A DNA stretch of 49,674 nucleotides from JBAXGW01 sp037139195 (GCA_037139195.1 JBAXGW010000031.1:1-49674); one strand, 5' to 3'; positions 1-8,093 are shown, counted from the first letter of the stretch. Numbers and translations are program-made. The notes: generated by a model not told the origin, from the sequence alone.

Positions 1-412
1 GTGCAATCCCTTTGTCTTCTCCTTCAGTTTTTGTGCTTATCCAGTATTTTAGAAATTCTTCTTGGGTGTATGTAATTAATCCGTGTGCGGGGTCGGAAAC
101 ATAAAATTTATTGTTTTTGATTTTATATAAAACAACAAAATGATTTTGTTTCCAATGAATTATACAGGGAAGAGGGACTTCTTCAATAAGTGTATTAATT
201 GATAATCTTTGCCCAATTGTACGAAAACCTAAACATTCTGCGGCATCGCTTATCCCAAGCAAACTAACGCCCTCACGACCAATATTGCTTTTAGTTCGGA
301 GTGATTCTAAACTGTAATTTTTGCCGTAATACTTTGCAACCATGCGTAAGCAAGTTGGACCACAATCCATTGCATCTGGTTGGAGGTAGTGAGGGAATAA
401 AGATTTAAGCAT
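1..412 (-). CDS. Peptidase C39 domain of a bacteriocin/peptide ABC exporter (5' part only)
   Basis: Reading the minus strand from ATG at 412 gives an open frame of 137 codons that leaves the window at its left edge. It is the N-terminal C39 cysteine protease domain of peptidase-containing ABC transporters, which cut leader peptides after Gly-Gly while exporting the cargo. Visible residues are Cys17 in DCGPTCL, His91 in HFVVLY and Asp107 in SDP, the expected catalytic set. The membrane and ATPase domains would lie outside the window. It starts 9 nt after the S46 peptidase gene, so it is the last visible gene of the operon that begins with a Gly-Gly-leader precursor at 5221. That pairing of a C39 exporter with a GG leader is the strongest functional clue here. 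Confidence 0.9.
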   Translation of the reverse strand, partial: MLKSLFPHYLQPDAMDCGPTCLRMVAKYYGKNYSLESLRTKSNIGREGVSLLGISDAAECLGFRTIGQRLSINTLIEEVPLPCIIHWKQNHFVVLYKIKNNKFYVSDPAHGLITYTQEEFLKYWISTKTEGEDKGIA

Positions 413-421
413 TAAAATGAA

Positions 422-2536
422 TTATTGTGGATTTATTTCCTTAATCAAATCATTTGCTTTGCCATAATACTCAGTTATCCAAAGGAGGTAGCGTATATCT
501 AATGCAATTGTCATTTGGTTTTTCTCGTAATATTGATACGTGCCTAAGGTAGATTCTATATTTCCATCAAATAAAATTCCAATAATATTTCCTTCGGCAT
601 TTAATACTGGACTTCCAGAGTTTCCGCCGGTAATGTCTAAACTAGAAACAAAACACGCTTGCATTTGATTGTCTTTGAAATATTTACCACCTCCAGTTTT
701 TAATAGTAAGTCTTTATATTCTGATGAAAACCCTAATTTTTTATTTTCTAGTTTTTCATTTGCGGCTAATGCTTCCGACATTGTTGTTTTGTAATTGAAT
801 TTTGCATTCCCAGCTTCATATCCTCTAATTGTACCATACGACAAACGCATAGTACTATTAGCATCGGGATATATAAAACTCAATTCTTTTTTCGTTTGAT
901 ATATTTTTGTTAGTCTAGCATTTAAATCGGCTATTTTATTCTGCAAACTATCATAAATTTTAGAATCATCTGTCTTCCACCATGCATCACTAAATTGATT
1001 GTAGACTTTATAAAACTCATCATTTCTTATTTTTTCTACCTCATCATTTTCTATTACAGTCTGAAGAATATCCCAATTAAAAAATATTGAATTATCGCAT
1101 AAATTATCAACGTATTTAGTTATCCCAATTTTGCTTGCTTCTTTAATAAAAGGCAATTGCTTGTCTATTGGAATCATATTAATATATTTCACTAACAAAG
1201 CGGCAAATAGCTTTTTCTCAACATTAATATCAGTATTTTTCTTATAATCAGTTATTTTAGCAATAAATGTCTCTTTTAGTCCATTTCGCATTGGTTTAAT
1301 ACTTGTATCTTTAGCACAATCCATATAAACGCTTTTCCCTTGGTAAAAAACGGCATTTACTATAGAGGGGACAAATGCAAATGTTTGAGAACTCAATATA
1401 TTTATCCAGATAGATGAAGGCTTCATTGTTTTAATCATCTTTACACAGCTATTAATTGAATCTGTATAATGTTTCGTTTCCGAAAGATATTTATTTTCCA
1501 ATAGCTGCCTTTCCTTTATTAAATACATTGTTTTAAAGCCAGATATTTGTCCAAATAAAATTTTATGTTTATTTTCATTAATTTTGTAAACGTATAAATA
1601 TTTATTTTTAAGCTCTGGTTTTATGTTCATGGCAATTTTTATTATATGCATCAAAGTATCATTTATTGCAACTGAATTGGGCAATTCTACCTCTTTTAAC
1701 AGAGTCAATTCTGCAGATGAAAGTTTTCTTTTTGTATATCCAGGAAAACCTAAAGTAAAAACAAAATCGCTTACATTATAGCCCTTGCCCGAAATTTGTA
1801 AATGATTTTTAACAAAATAGGGCTTTGCTGTTTTTGTGAATTCATAAGTAGGATTATTAACAGAATCGGCATAAACCCTAAACATAGTGAAATCTGCATT
1901 ATAATTAGGCCATGCAAAATTGTATTGTTCGCCACCAAAATTTGCAATATTAATTGGCGGAATACCAATCAAACGAATATCGCTAAAACGAGTATATGAA
2001 AAGCAAAGGTAATTACCATTTGAGTTTTCTACTGAAACTGAAAGGCTGTAATCATCTGATTGCAACGAATCCTGCACATTAGCAACAGCAGCACTTTCGG
2101 TAATAGCAGGATTATTTCTAAAATAATTTTTTACTATTTCTGTTACATCTGAAACGCTTTTTAGCTGAGAAACAACTAAGCCTTTTATTGGAATTTCTTC
2201 TGTCTTTGATTTTGCCCAAAATCCTTTTTCTAATATATCTTTATGGTCTGCCAACAAAGGCGTGATATAGCTTAATGCGCAATGAAAATTAGTAAGCAGC
2301 AAGCCACTATCAGAGATGAAAAAACTGGTACAGCCTTCTCCAAAATGAATAATATTGCTAGTTAGGCAAGCTTTATTGAGCGATGCAATTTCCTCTGGTT
2401 TTATTTTCATGCCTTTTGCTTGCATATTGCTTATTAATCCTTTCTCTAATAAATAAGGAATCCACATTCCTTCGTCTGCTTTTGTTTTAACAATAGCAAA
2501 TAGCAATACTATTGCAAGTAAAATTGTTTTTTTCAT
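422..2536 (-). CDS. S46 family serine peptidase, DPP7-like dipeptidyl-peptidase
   Basis: 704 residues, the usual S46 length, with an N-terminal signal peptide ending near TKA-DEGMW; the DEGMW start of the mature chain is typical of the family. The chymotrypsin-like double barrel is marked by LLLTNFHCAL (His85), a Trp-Pro...ADFTMFRVYAD block (Asp215 likely) and TGGNSGSPV (Ser640). S46 enzymes remove dipeptides from the N-terminus of peptides in the periplasm. Gly658, 18 residues after the serine, falls where DPP11 has Arg673 and DPP7 has Gly673, so a hydrophobic or broad P1 preference is inferred rather than Asp/Glu. Most S46 members have HHC where this has FHC, but the catalytic histidine is kept. 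It sits 11 nt after the OmpA-type gene and 9 nt before the C39 exporter, an unusual RiPP-operon setting. Confidence 0.92.
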   Translation of the reverse strand: MKKTILLAIVLLFAIVKTKADEGMWIPYLLEKGLISNMQAKGMKIKPEEIASLNKACLTSNIIHFGEGCTSFFISDSGLLLTNFHCALSYITPLLADHKDILEKGFWAKSKTEEIPIKGLVVSQLKSVSDVTEIVKNYFRNNPAITESAAVANVQDSLQSDDYSLSVSVENSNGNYLCFSYTRFSDIRLIGIPPINIANFGGEQYNFAWPNYNADFTMFRVYADSVNNPTYEFTKTAKPYFVKNHLQISGKGYNVSDFVFTLGFPGYTKRKLSSAELTLLKEVELPNSVAINDTLMHIIKIAMNIKPELKNKYLYVYKINENKHKILFGQISGFKTMYLIKERQLLENKYLSETKHYTDSINSCVKMIKTMKPSSIWINILSSQTFAFVPSIVNAVFYQGKSVYMDCAKDTSIKPMRNGLKETFIAKITDYKKNTDINVEKKLFAALLVKYINMIPIDKQLPFIKEASKIGITKYVDNLCDNSIFFNWDILQTVIENDEVEKIRNDEFYKVYNQFSDAWWKTDDSKIYDSLQNKIADLNARLTKIYQTKKELSFIYPDANSTMRLSYGTIRGYEAGNAKFNYKTTMSEALAANEKLENKKLGFSSEYKDLLLKTGGGKYFKDNQMQACFVSSLDITGGNSGSPVLNAEGNIIGILFDGNIESTLGTYQYYEKNQMTIALDIRYLLWITEYYGKANDLIKEINPQ

Positions 2537-2547
2537 TTTGTATGATT

Positions 2548-3630
2548 TTAATTTTTCAATACTTTAATTTCTACTCTTCTATTCTTCGCTCTCGATGCTT
2601 CGTCTGTGGCTTTTACAAGTGGTTTATTATAGCCTTCACCTTTTGTTTGCATTCTTTTTTCGTTTATTCCTTTCGAAACAAAATAGCGTTTTACTGATTT
2701 TGCTCGCAAATCTGATAATTTCATGTTTTTATCAGCGTTGCCCACATCATCTGTATGCCCCGATATTTCAATTTCTAAATTTGGATTGCTTTTCAATTCT
2801 AGCAAGAGTTTGTCTAACTCAATAAAAGAACTTTTGGTAAGCGAATCGCTATTTGTAAAGAAATTAATATTAGGCAAAACTAGCACTGCGTCTTTTGTAT
2901 ATTTTGTTATAGGCTTGTCGTCGCAATCAATTTTGGCAGTGTCTGTGGTTTCTTTTATGGAGACATCATCTAGGAAATAATATGTGTCTACTGATATTCT
3001 GCCAGAACATTCAACACCAGAATGACAAGGAACTTTTTTCGCTTCTGCTGTATCGCTATTTATTTCTATAGTCAAAAACTTTTCATCGCCTTTTGCTTTA
3101 TATTTAGAAGTTAACAAAGTCCACGAAGTATCAATTTTTGTACTATCACATTTGTATAATAAAATATTTGGTAGATTAAAATGATTTAAGTCTTCAGTAT
3201 AAAAAACTGAATCAGTAAAAAAGAACTTACACGACTTTATAGAATACCCACAACAATCATTTGAACGTTTTAAATAAACTTTCAATAAATAGAAAGAATC
3301 TTTATTTAATGCTTTATTTAACTTAGTTTGGATTACAGAAACACCTGTATAGTCACCAGTGTTAATGGAGCAGAATGATATAAAACTGTAACCTGAATTT
3401 GAACAAATAATATTTTTTCTATTAACAACAACAGATACTTTTCTTTGACATCCAATACTATTAGCATAATACCAGTCTTTTGCAATGTTTTTATATAGAA
3501 TTTTTTTATTCATAACAATACGTTCATTTACAAATTCCTCAAATCCGCCATTTGGAACATATTCTGTTTGTGCAATGGAAATTAAATAAAATAAATTAAA
3601 AAATACGACTAAGAGTTTTCTATAATACAT
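2548..3630 (-). CDS. Secreted protein with C-terminal OmpA peptidoglycan-binding domain
   Basis: About 360 residues starting at MYYRK, where a signal peptide ending SIAQT begins; a further-upstream start would add 14 polar residues before the signal and is rejected. After the signal comes YVPNGGFEE, the opening of a jelly-roll-like N-terminal module common in Bacteroidota OmpA proteins, with many cysteines and no known ligand. The last ~110 residues are an OmpA C-terminal domain: INFFTNSDSL, ISGHTDDVGN, LSDLRAKSVKRYF and the closing NRRVEI. That fold binds peptidoglycan. The start overlaps the radical SAM gene by 22 nt, so translation is probably coupled. Role inferred: an envelope anchor or docking part of the peptide export system. 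No enzymatic motif is seen. Confidence 0.85.
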   Translation of the reverse strand: MYYRKLLVVFFNLFYLISIAQTEYVPNGGFEEFVNERIVMNKKILYKNIAKDWYYANSIGCQRKVSVVVNRKNIICSNSGYSFISFCSINTGDYTGVSVIQTKLNKALNKDSFYLLKVYLKRSNDCCGYSIKSCKFFFTDSVFYTEDLNHFNLPNILLYKCDSTKIDTSWTLLTSKYKAKGDEKFLTIEINSDTAEAKKVPCHSGVECSGRISVDTYYFLDDVSIKETTDTAKIDCDDKPITKYTKDAVLVLPNINFFTNSDSLTKSSFIELDKLLLELKSNPNLEIEISGHTDDVGNADKNMKLSDLRAKSVKRYFVSKGINEKRMQTKGEGYNKPLVKATDEASRAKNRRVEIKVLKN

Positions 3631-4916
3631 TTTAGAGATTTTATTAGATGGCTTTTGTCCATTTCGCAACAATTCTTATTTTCTATTCTGAATTTTTGAC
3701 ACCCCCCACCACATAATGGGAATAAAGAACATTTTAAACATTTACTGGCTGAATCAAAAGGAGAATCGGTAATGTATTTTGATAACAAAACCACATTTAT
3801 TTTATTTCTCTTTTTTACATTTAACAATCTTTTTTCTTTCAAACCTATATCAACCCAGCATTTGTACATATCGCCTAAAGGGTCTATTAAAAAACTATTA
3901 AGGTGCTGTGCAATGCAAATATTGTCTTTGTTTTGTGGATATAATCTCTCCCTTAATTTTGGTCTAATTGAAAATAAATCGTACAAACAAGCATCTTTTT
4001 CTTTTTTATTTTGAAATGCACAATCATGGGTTTGACATTCATTAATATTTTGAATAAAACCAGGGTAAATAGAAATCCTATCTTTAAATGATATTTGTTT
4101 CATCAAAAAATCATACACTTCGAAAAATTCAGTTGCGTTTTCTTTGCTAATATTTACTCTAACATTAATAAAAACGTCGGTTAATTTGTTAATTTTTATA
4201 ATATTTGAAACAATATGTCCAAATGAATCAGTTTGTTCATATGAATCAATATTTCTTATGTTATTATGACTAACTTTATTGCCATCTAGGGTAATTTGCA
4301 AAGAATTAATATTATTATTTTTTAATGAAAATATTATTTCATCTGTGAAAAGATATCCATTAGTGACCATATTTGAGGAATATGATGTCTTTCCAATACT
4401 AATATTTTTTAGATTTAAAATTTCTTTTGTTATTCTATTAATTGTCTCGTATTTAAGCAAAGGCTCTCCTCCATACCATGTAATATTAATTTGGTCAATA
4501 TTTTCAAAGTTTTTTATATAATCAACAATATCATTTTCTACTTGTAATGTCATATCATGCTTGTTATCGGCCTTTTCGTAACAATAATAACATGCAAAAT
4601 TACAATTTGTTGTAGGGCATATTGTTAGACTTAACACATTTAATGTTTGCTTAATGAGTCTATTTAATTTTAACTTAGCTAATTCATCCTCGTCATTCAC
4701 TTCAATCATTTTTGACTCTTGCAATTTTTCAAACATTAGTTTATTGTTTTTTTTAATCACATTATAGTTTTTACTTTCTATTAAACACTTTATTTCATTA
4801 TTTATTTCAAGTAAATTGTTTGACAAACTATTGTATATAAAGTCTTTCTTTTTATTTCTTATAAATATATTAAACTTTGACATTTTTTTAGTTATTAAAA
4901 TATTAAACTTTGACAT
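3609..4916 (-). CDS. Radical SAM/SPASM peptide maturase
   Basis: 435 residues from ATG 4916. The radical SAM core carries the CNFACYYC cluster motif (CX3CX2C, Cys105/109/112 counted from this start) followed by WYGGEPLL. The C-terminal SPASM region has spaced cysteines (CIAQHL, YKCWVD, KCLKCSLFPLCGGGC, CCEMD) that would ligate auxiliary Fe-S clusters. Enzymes of this build modify ribosomal peptides, for example by thioether or C-C crosslinks. The Gly-Gly-leader peptide 59 nt upstream is the obvious substrate (inference). The start is uncertain: a 33-nt duplication gives two consecutive MSKFNI starts, at 4916 and 4883. A TTG further upstream lies inside the hairpin and is unlikely. The gene overlaps the OmpA-type gene by 22 nt. 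Confidence 0.9.
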   Translation of the reverse strand: MSKFNILITKKMSKFNIFIRNKKKDFIYNSLSNNLLEINNEIKCLIESKNYNVIKKNNKLMFEKLQESKMIEVNDEDELAKLKLNRLIKQTLNVLSLTICPTTNCNFACYYCYEKADNKHDMTLQVENDIVDYIKNFENIDQINITWYGGEPLLKYETINRITKEILNLKNISIGKTSYSSNMVTNGYLFTDEIIFSLKNNNINSLQITLDGNKVSHNNIRNIDSYEQTDSFGHIVSNIIKINKLTDVFINVRVNISKENATEFFEVYDFLMKQISFKDRISIYPGFIQNINECQTHDCAFQNKKEKDACLYDLFSIRPKLRERLYPQNKDNICIAQHLNSFLIDPLGDMYKCWVDIGLKEKRLLNVKKRNKINVVLLSKYITDSPFDSASKCLKCSLFPLCGGGCQKFRIENKNCCEMDKSHLIKSLKCIIENS

Positions 4917-4960
4917 TTTTAGTTCAAAAAGCAATTTTTAATTGCTTTTTGAACTAAAAA
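4916..4960 (-). promoter_or_regulatory. Perfect 21-bp hairpin between precursor and maturase genes
   Basis: Two exactly complementary 21-nt arms (4916-4936 and 4940-4960) are separated by three T. In the transcript the stem begins 15 nt after the precursor stop and its last base is the A of the maturase ATG at 4916. No U-run follows the 3' arm, so it is not a textbook terminator. It would protect the 3' end of the precursor mRNA and hide the first maturase start, giving more precursor than enzyme (inference). Confidence 0.75.
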
Positions 4961-4975
4961 ATTATACTAAATAAA

Positions 4976-5221
4976 TCAACCGACCAATCTACCACCTGCA
5001 TCACAGTTAAATGTCAAGTCAAAATTGGATGCACATTGGGCTTCACCACGTGACAAACTTGATCCATCAGTGCAAACAAACGACCATTTTCGTACTTTAC
5101 TATCACAACGAGAGGAATTATATTTCACTCCTCCATTAACGTTTTTCATTTCATTTTTTGATAAACTTGGTCTTGTAATAAAAGACACAAGCGATTGATT
5201 GTTACCTTTTCTTAAATACAT
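4976..5221 (-). CDS. RiPP/bacteriocin precursor with double-glycine leader and four-Cys core
   Basis: 81 residues. The leader contains LSKNEMKNVNGG, the classic hydrophobic-spaced Gly-Gly leader recognised by C39 peptidases; cleavage after Gly31 would free a 50-residue core. The core has four cysteines (39, 50, 63, 73; spacing 10, 12, 9) plus several Ser/Thr/Asp and a Gly-rich end (DAGGRLVG). Short GG-leader peptides next to a radical SAM enzyme are a known Bacteroidota natural-product layout. I do not recognise this core sequence. As the first gene of the operon, ahead of a strong hairpin, it is placed for high expression. Candidate modifications are thioethers by the SPASM enzyme or simple disulfides; the sequence does not decide. 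A non-modified bacteriocin is the main alternative. Confidence 0.85.
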   Translation of the reverse strand: MYLRKGNNQSLVSFITRPSLSKNEMKNVNGGVKYNSSRCDSKVRKWSFVCTDGSSLSRGEAQCASNFDLTFNCDAGGRLVG

Positions 5222-5302
5222 TTTAATAAGTTTTTAATTTTAACACCTACTTTCGGCATCGGCTTTCCGTTGTTTTTCATTTAAATTATTTGTTTGGAAC
5301 AA

Positions 5303-5333
5303 CAAAATACATATAAGAAAAACAGTTTTCAAA
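5303..5333 (-). promoter_or_regulatory. Possible promoter of the peptide operon
   Basis: On the minus strand TTTG (5333-5330) is followed after 20 nt by TATTTTG (5309-5303). This resembles the Bacteroidota -33/-7 pair, but the -7 box is one base short of TAnnTTTG. It would give a leader of about 75 nt before the precursor ATG. Confidence 0.35.
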
Positions 5334-5345
5334 TTTTCGTCTTAT

Positions 5346-5367
5346 TTGTATACTACGTATTATACAA
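5346..5367. promoter_or_regulatory. 22-bp palindrome, operator-like
   Basis: TTGTATA-c-TACGTA-t-TATACAA is a 22-bp palindrome with a single mismatched pair. It lies just upstream of the possible peptide-operon promoter and between it and the divergent small-RNA promoter, a typical place for a dimeric regulator. No regulator gene is adjacent in the window. Confidence 0.4.
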
Positions 5368-5536
5368 ACTCAACTGTTTTTAAAACAGAAAACTTTGAAA
5401 AACCAATAGCGAATAAAAGAGAAAGCAAGTAATGAAATAAAATCGATTTTCTTCATGCTTTAATGAAAAATCAAACAAAAAGAATATCATTTCACCACAA
5501 ACAAGTATCATTTAGTATACGTTGACCACAAATCAC

Positions 5537-5567
5537 TTGCAAATAATCTGTGATTATTGTATTTTTG
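5537..5567 (+). promoter_or_regulatory. Promoter of the 5572-5651 small RNA
   Basis: TTG at 5537, exactly 20 nt, then TATTTTTG at 5560-5567, a full match to the Bacteroidota pattern. Transcription would start near 5572. No protein gene follows on this strand. Confidence 0.6.
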
Positions 5568-5571
5568 CACT

Positions 5572-5651
5572 ATACAGTTTTTCAAAGAACTGTCTCAAGT
5601 AGGAGAGTCAGATAAGGAGCTCAATTCTCAGCTGGTCTCTCCTTTTTTTTT
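5572..5651 (+). ncRNA. Putative ~80-nt intergenic small RNA with own terminator
   Basis: The transcript predicted from the promoter at 5537-5567 folds into a 5' hairpin (ACAGTT / AACTGT around 5574-5593). A second hairpin, AGGAGAG (5601-5607) with CTCTCCT (5637-5643), closes a region holding AGCT/AGCT complementarity and runs straight into nine T, a good intrinsic terminator. There is no open frame of useful length. I do not recognise it as a named RNA family. It is divergent from the peptide operon and about 350 nt upstream of its precursor. Confidence 0.55.
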
Positions 5652-6217
5652 ATTCTATTTTTACATTAAACGCTGCAAATGTAAATTTATTTTATTTCTT
5701 AAAAAAGTTTTACCCTAATTAATTTTCATGCACTGTTAATCTTATTTTATTAATAATCAAATTCATACGCTTTCAAATAACAATACTTCCACATGCAAGA
5801 TTAATATTATTATTTTTAACATGCAACAACAAATCAGCTAACGGCATGTTATATTCATTTAACGGCAAAAATTTACTTAATTATTTAACAAATAATAATT
5901 CATTACTTATAAATCAATCAACAACTTCTTTTTCATCTTCTATTGTCATTTTTTTTGCCAAATGCATGACTCTCAATTTATCCAACAAAGCAAATAACCT
6001 CATTTGATTTTAAACTCTTCTCACTAAACAAATTACAAAAACAGTTAAAATTTACTTCATTTTTGACTTTTTTATTGATGAATGTTTAATTGACAATAAA
6101 AAATAGAGTATTTTCATGTCTTTTATAAATGTTTTTACTGTTTTTAAAATATTGCTCATTGTTTTTTTATTAAATTTCAAGCATTTTACACATAAAAAAA
6201 GCATGAGACATAAACTA
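5652..6217. other. 566-nt AT-rich stretch with no gene seen
   Basis: No frame of credible length and no recognised RNA. The bases are very AT-rich with scattered short ACATGC/GCATGT inverted pieces. It is the probable left flank or left end of the integrative element, but no att direct repeat was found by eye. Confidence 0.5.
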
Positions 6218-6341
6218 TATTCGTTTTGGAGGTTCTAGAAAATACCTGTAACGCGAATAAGTTAAGCCCATGCTATTGCACGGGCATTCCCTATCACTCT
6301 TGCGTTACGTTGAAATTTTCTAGATTCCCAAAACAAGAATA
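6218..6341 (-). ncRNA. Long rod-like structured RNA candidate (6S-like shape)
   Basis: A nested imperfect inverted repeat: TATTC/GAATA, GTTTTGG/CCAAAAC, a 10-bp TCTAGAAAAT/ATTTTCTAGA, a 7-bp GTAACGC/GCGTTAC, and an 8-bp tip GCCC.TGC/GCA.GGGC with a 4-nt loop. The tip position is A against C on the plus strand but a G-U wobble on the minus strand, which argues for minus-strand transcription. The unpaired middle (about 11 and 16 nt) gives a rod with a central bubble, the general shape of 6S RNA. It lies 275 nt downstream of the ATPase gene. Identity is not established; a replication or recombination structure is the alternative. Confidence 0.45.
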
Positions 6342-6615
6342 AAAGCTAAATGCCTTTAAATTATAATAAAACACTTGATTAAATTAAATCAAGCATATAA
6401 AGAACGTACTCTACAATCGCAAAAACATAAAATATTTCTAATATACATCAATTTAACCAGTAAAATCCCCAATACTTCTGATTTTACATGTAATTATAAA
6501 TATATTCATATTATTTACGCTCCAAATGTATAATACTTTTTTTAATTTTCAAATTTAATGTTACCTAATTTATCAATTAAGAAACAAATATTTTTAATTA
6601 AGCAGACTAAAACTG

Positions 6616-8025
6616 CTAGAATACTTTAAATTCCTTGTGTTTCTCTTTAAATCTGTTCTTATTAGTTTCTGCTATTCCATTAGTAACTATAATTTCAATG
6701 TCCGCATCGTGGATTATTTCGTAAGAACCACGCATTTTTCCGTCCTTAGTTGCCTGACAAATAGTTATTAAAGCAGAGTTTTTATAGTGTTCTCTAAGAA
6801 GTTTGAGTTTTTCTGCATCAATACGCATATTATTTAAACTATCTATCACAATGAAATGAAAATCATTTATTCCAATTTCCTTAATAATGTCATCGTAATT
6901 TCTGAGGTCGGCAACATAAAGATTTTCAGACATTGCTCCGTTATTTACAAATTTATCTTTAATTGTTTTTGAAAATCCCTCTTCGCCAGATATATAAACC
7001 ACCAAACCAAAGCTTTCTGCTAAATAATTTGCAAATTGAATTGCAAAAGTTGATTTGCCTTCGCCCGCCTTTCCATGTATCGCACAATGGAAATTAATTG
7101 AAGGATAACCAATAAAATCAATCCATCTGCCCTGAAAATTTAACGCTTTGTAATCGATAGTAGAAAGTTGATGACTGGATATTATTTTACTACTTGATTT
7201 GTTAGTGCTTTTAGCTTCACCTAGCGATTGACTATTATTGACAACAAATTTATTTTCATTCATGGGTTTAGCATAATTTGAGGGAATAGAAGATGAGTTT
7301 TCAATTGTTTTGACTGGCTCAATTCTAGGTGTCTGCTCAATTGACTTTTGAGGCAATTTCTCTTCTTTGTATCTTGTCTCAAATTGATTAACCCCTAATA
7401 ATTGAATCTTTAAATTTGATATTTTTCTCAATGTGGTTTGCTTTAAATCGAATAATTTCTGGAATTCTTCCTTTTTAGATTTTATTATTCGCTCGATTTG
7501 TGATTTATGTTCTTCATTTGATTGTTTATTGAAAAGAATATCAATACAATAAATTCCCAAACTGAAAATTGAGTTTTTAAGCGGAGTACTATATGTAGGG
7601 TCAATTATAAAACCTTGTTCAATAGCTTTACCTACACTGGTTTTATTGTACTGGTCAATGAGCATATTTATTTCATAGGTTAAATGCTGCATTTTTGTTT
7701 CAATCTTTATTATTAAATCTTTCAGTGGATTTATTTTGCTCATTACATTGGCATAAATGGAGGATTCCACTTTGTATTCAACTCGAATAACTTGATATTG
7801 TTGCTCTTGAATAGATGGACTATTGTTTTCAAGTGTGTTTTTATCAATAATGCCTTTTAGTGTTAAATGCAAGGCAATTTCATTTGTTTGCGAATTAGGT
7901 TTTGATTCCGATTCAGACCCTTTGTTTTTCTGCCAATATTTATATTTACATGAAGAAGAACAAAAACGAGCATCGTTTCGTTTGGCTTCAAACTCTTCTC
8001 CGCAATGTTCGCATTTCTTTTTCAT
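6616..8025 (-). CDS. Zinc-ribbon plus RecA/DnaB-fold ATPase of an integrative element
   Basis: 469 residues. The N-terminus is a four-Cys zinc ribbon (CEHCGEEF...FCSSSC), followed by about 270 residues of charged, partly helical linker. The C-terminal ~170 residues are a RecA-type P-loop ATPase: GKAGEGKST (Walker A), a hydrophobic strand ending IVIDS (Walker B), then an ITICQATKDGKMRGSYEI segment like RadA/DnaB/RepA sensor motifs. Such proteins in Bacteroidota mobile elements are thought to act in element replication, but that role is inferred. It is the last of four co-directional genes behind the recombinase. A RepA-like helicase or a DNA-repair RadA relative are the alternatives. Confidence 0.75.
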   Translation of the reverse strand: MKKKCEHCGEEFEAKRNDARFCSSSCKYKYWQKNKGSESESKPNSQTNEIALHLTLKGIIDKNTLENNSPSIQEQQYQVIRVEYKVESSIYANVMSKINPLKDLIIKIETKMQHLTYEINMLIDQYNKTSVGKAIEQGFIIDPTYSTPLKNSIFSLGIYCIDILFNKQSNEEHKSQIERIIKSKKEEFQKLFDLKQTTLRKISNLKIQLLGVNQFETRYKEEKLPQKSIEQTPRIEPVKTIENSSSIPSNYAKPMNENKFVVNNSQSLGEAKSTNKSSSKIISSHQLSTIDYKALNFQGRWIDFIGYPSINFHCAIHGKAGEGKSTFAIQFANYLAESFGLVVYISGEEGFSKTIKDKFVNNGAMSENLYVADLRNYDDIIKEIGINDFHFIVIDSLNNMRIDAEKLKLLREHYKNSALITICQATKDGKMRGSYEIIHDADIEIIVTNGIAETNKNRFKEKHKEFKVF

Positions 8026-8093
8026 AGCTATTTGTATTTAAAATGGGAGTTTGCCTGCGCAAACTCCCGAAAAGAAACTATTGATTAACAAGA

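Noticed and set aside
4917..4934. TTG start for the radical SAM gene
   Set aside because: It lies inside the perfect hairpin and adds only six residues. Two ATG starts follow at once.
5572..5651. Riboswitch or leader of a plus-strand gene
   Set aside because: It ends in a strong terminator and no plus-strand gene follows for 6 kb, so a stand-alone RNA fits better.
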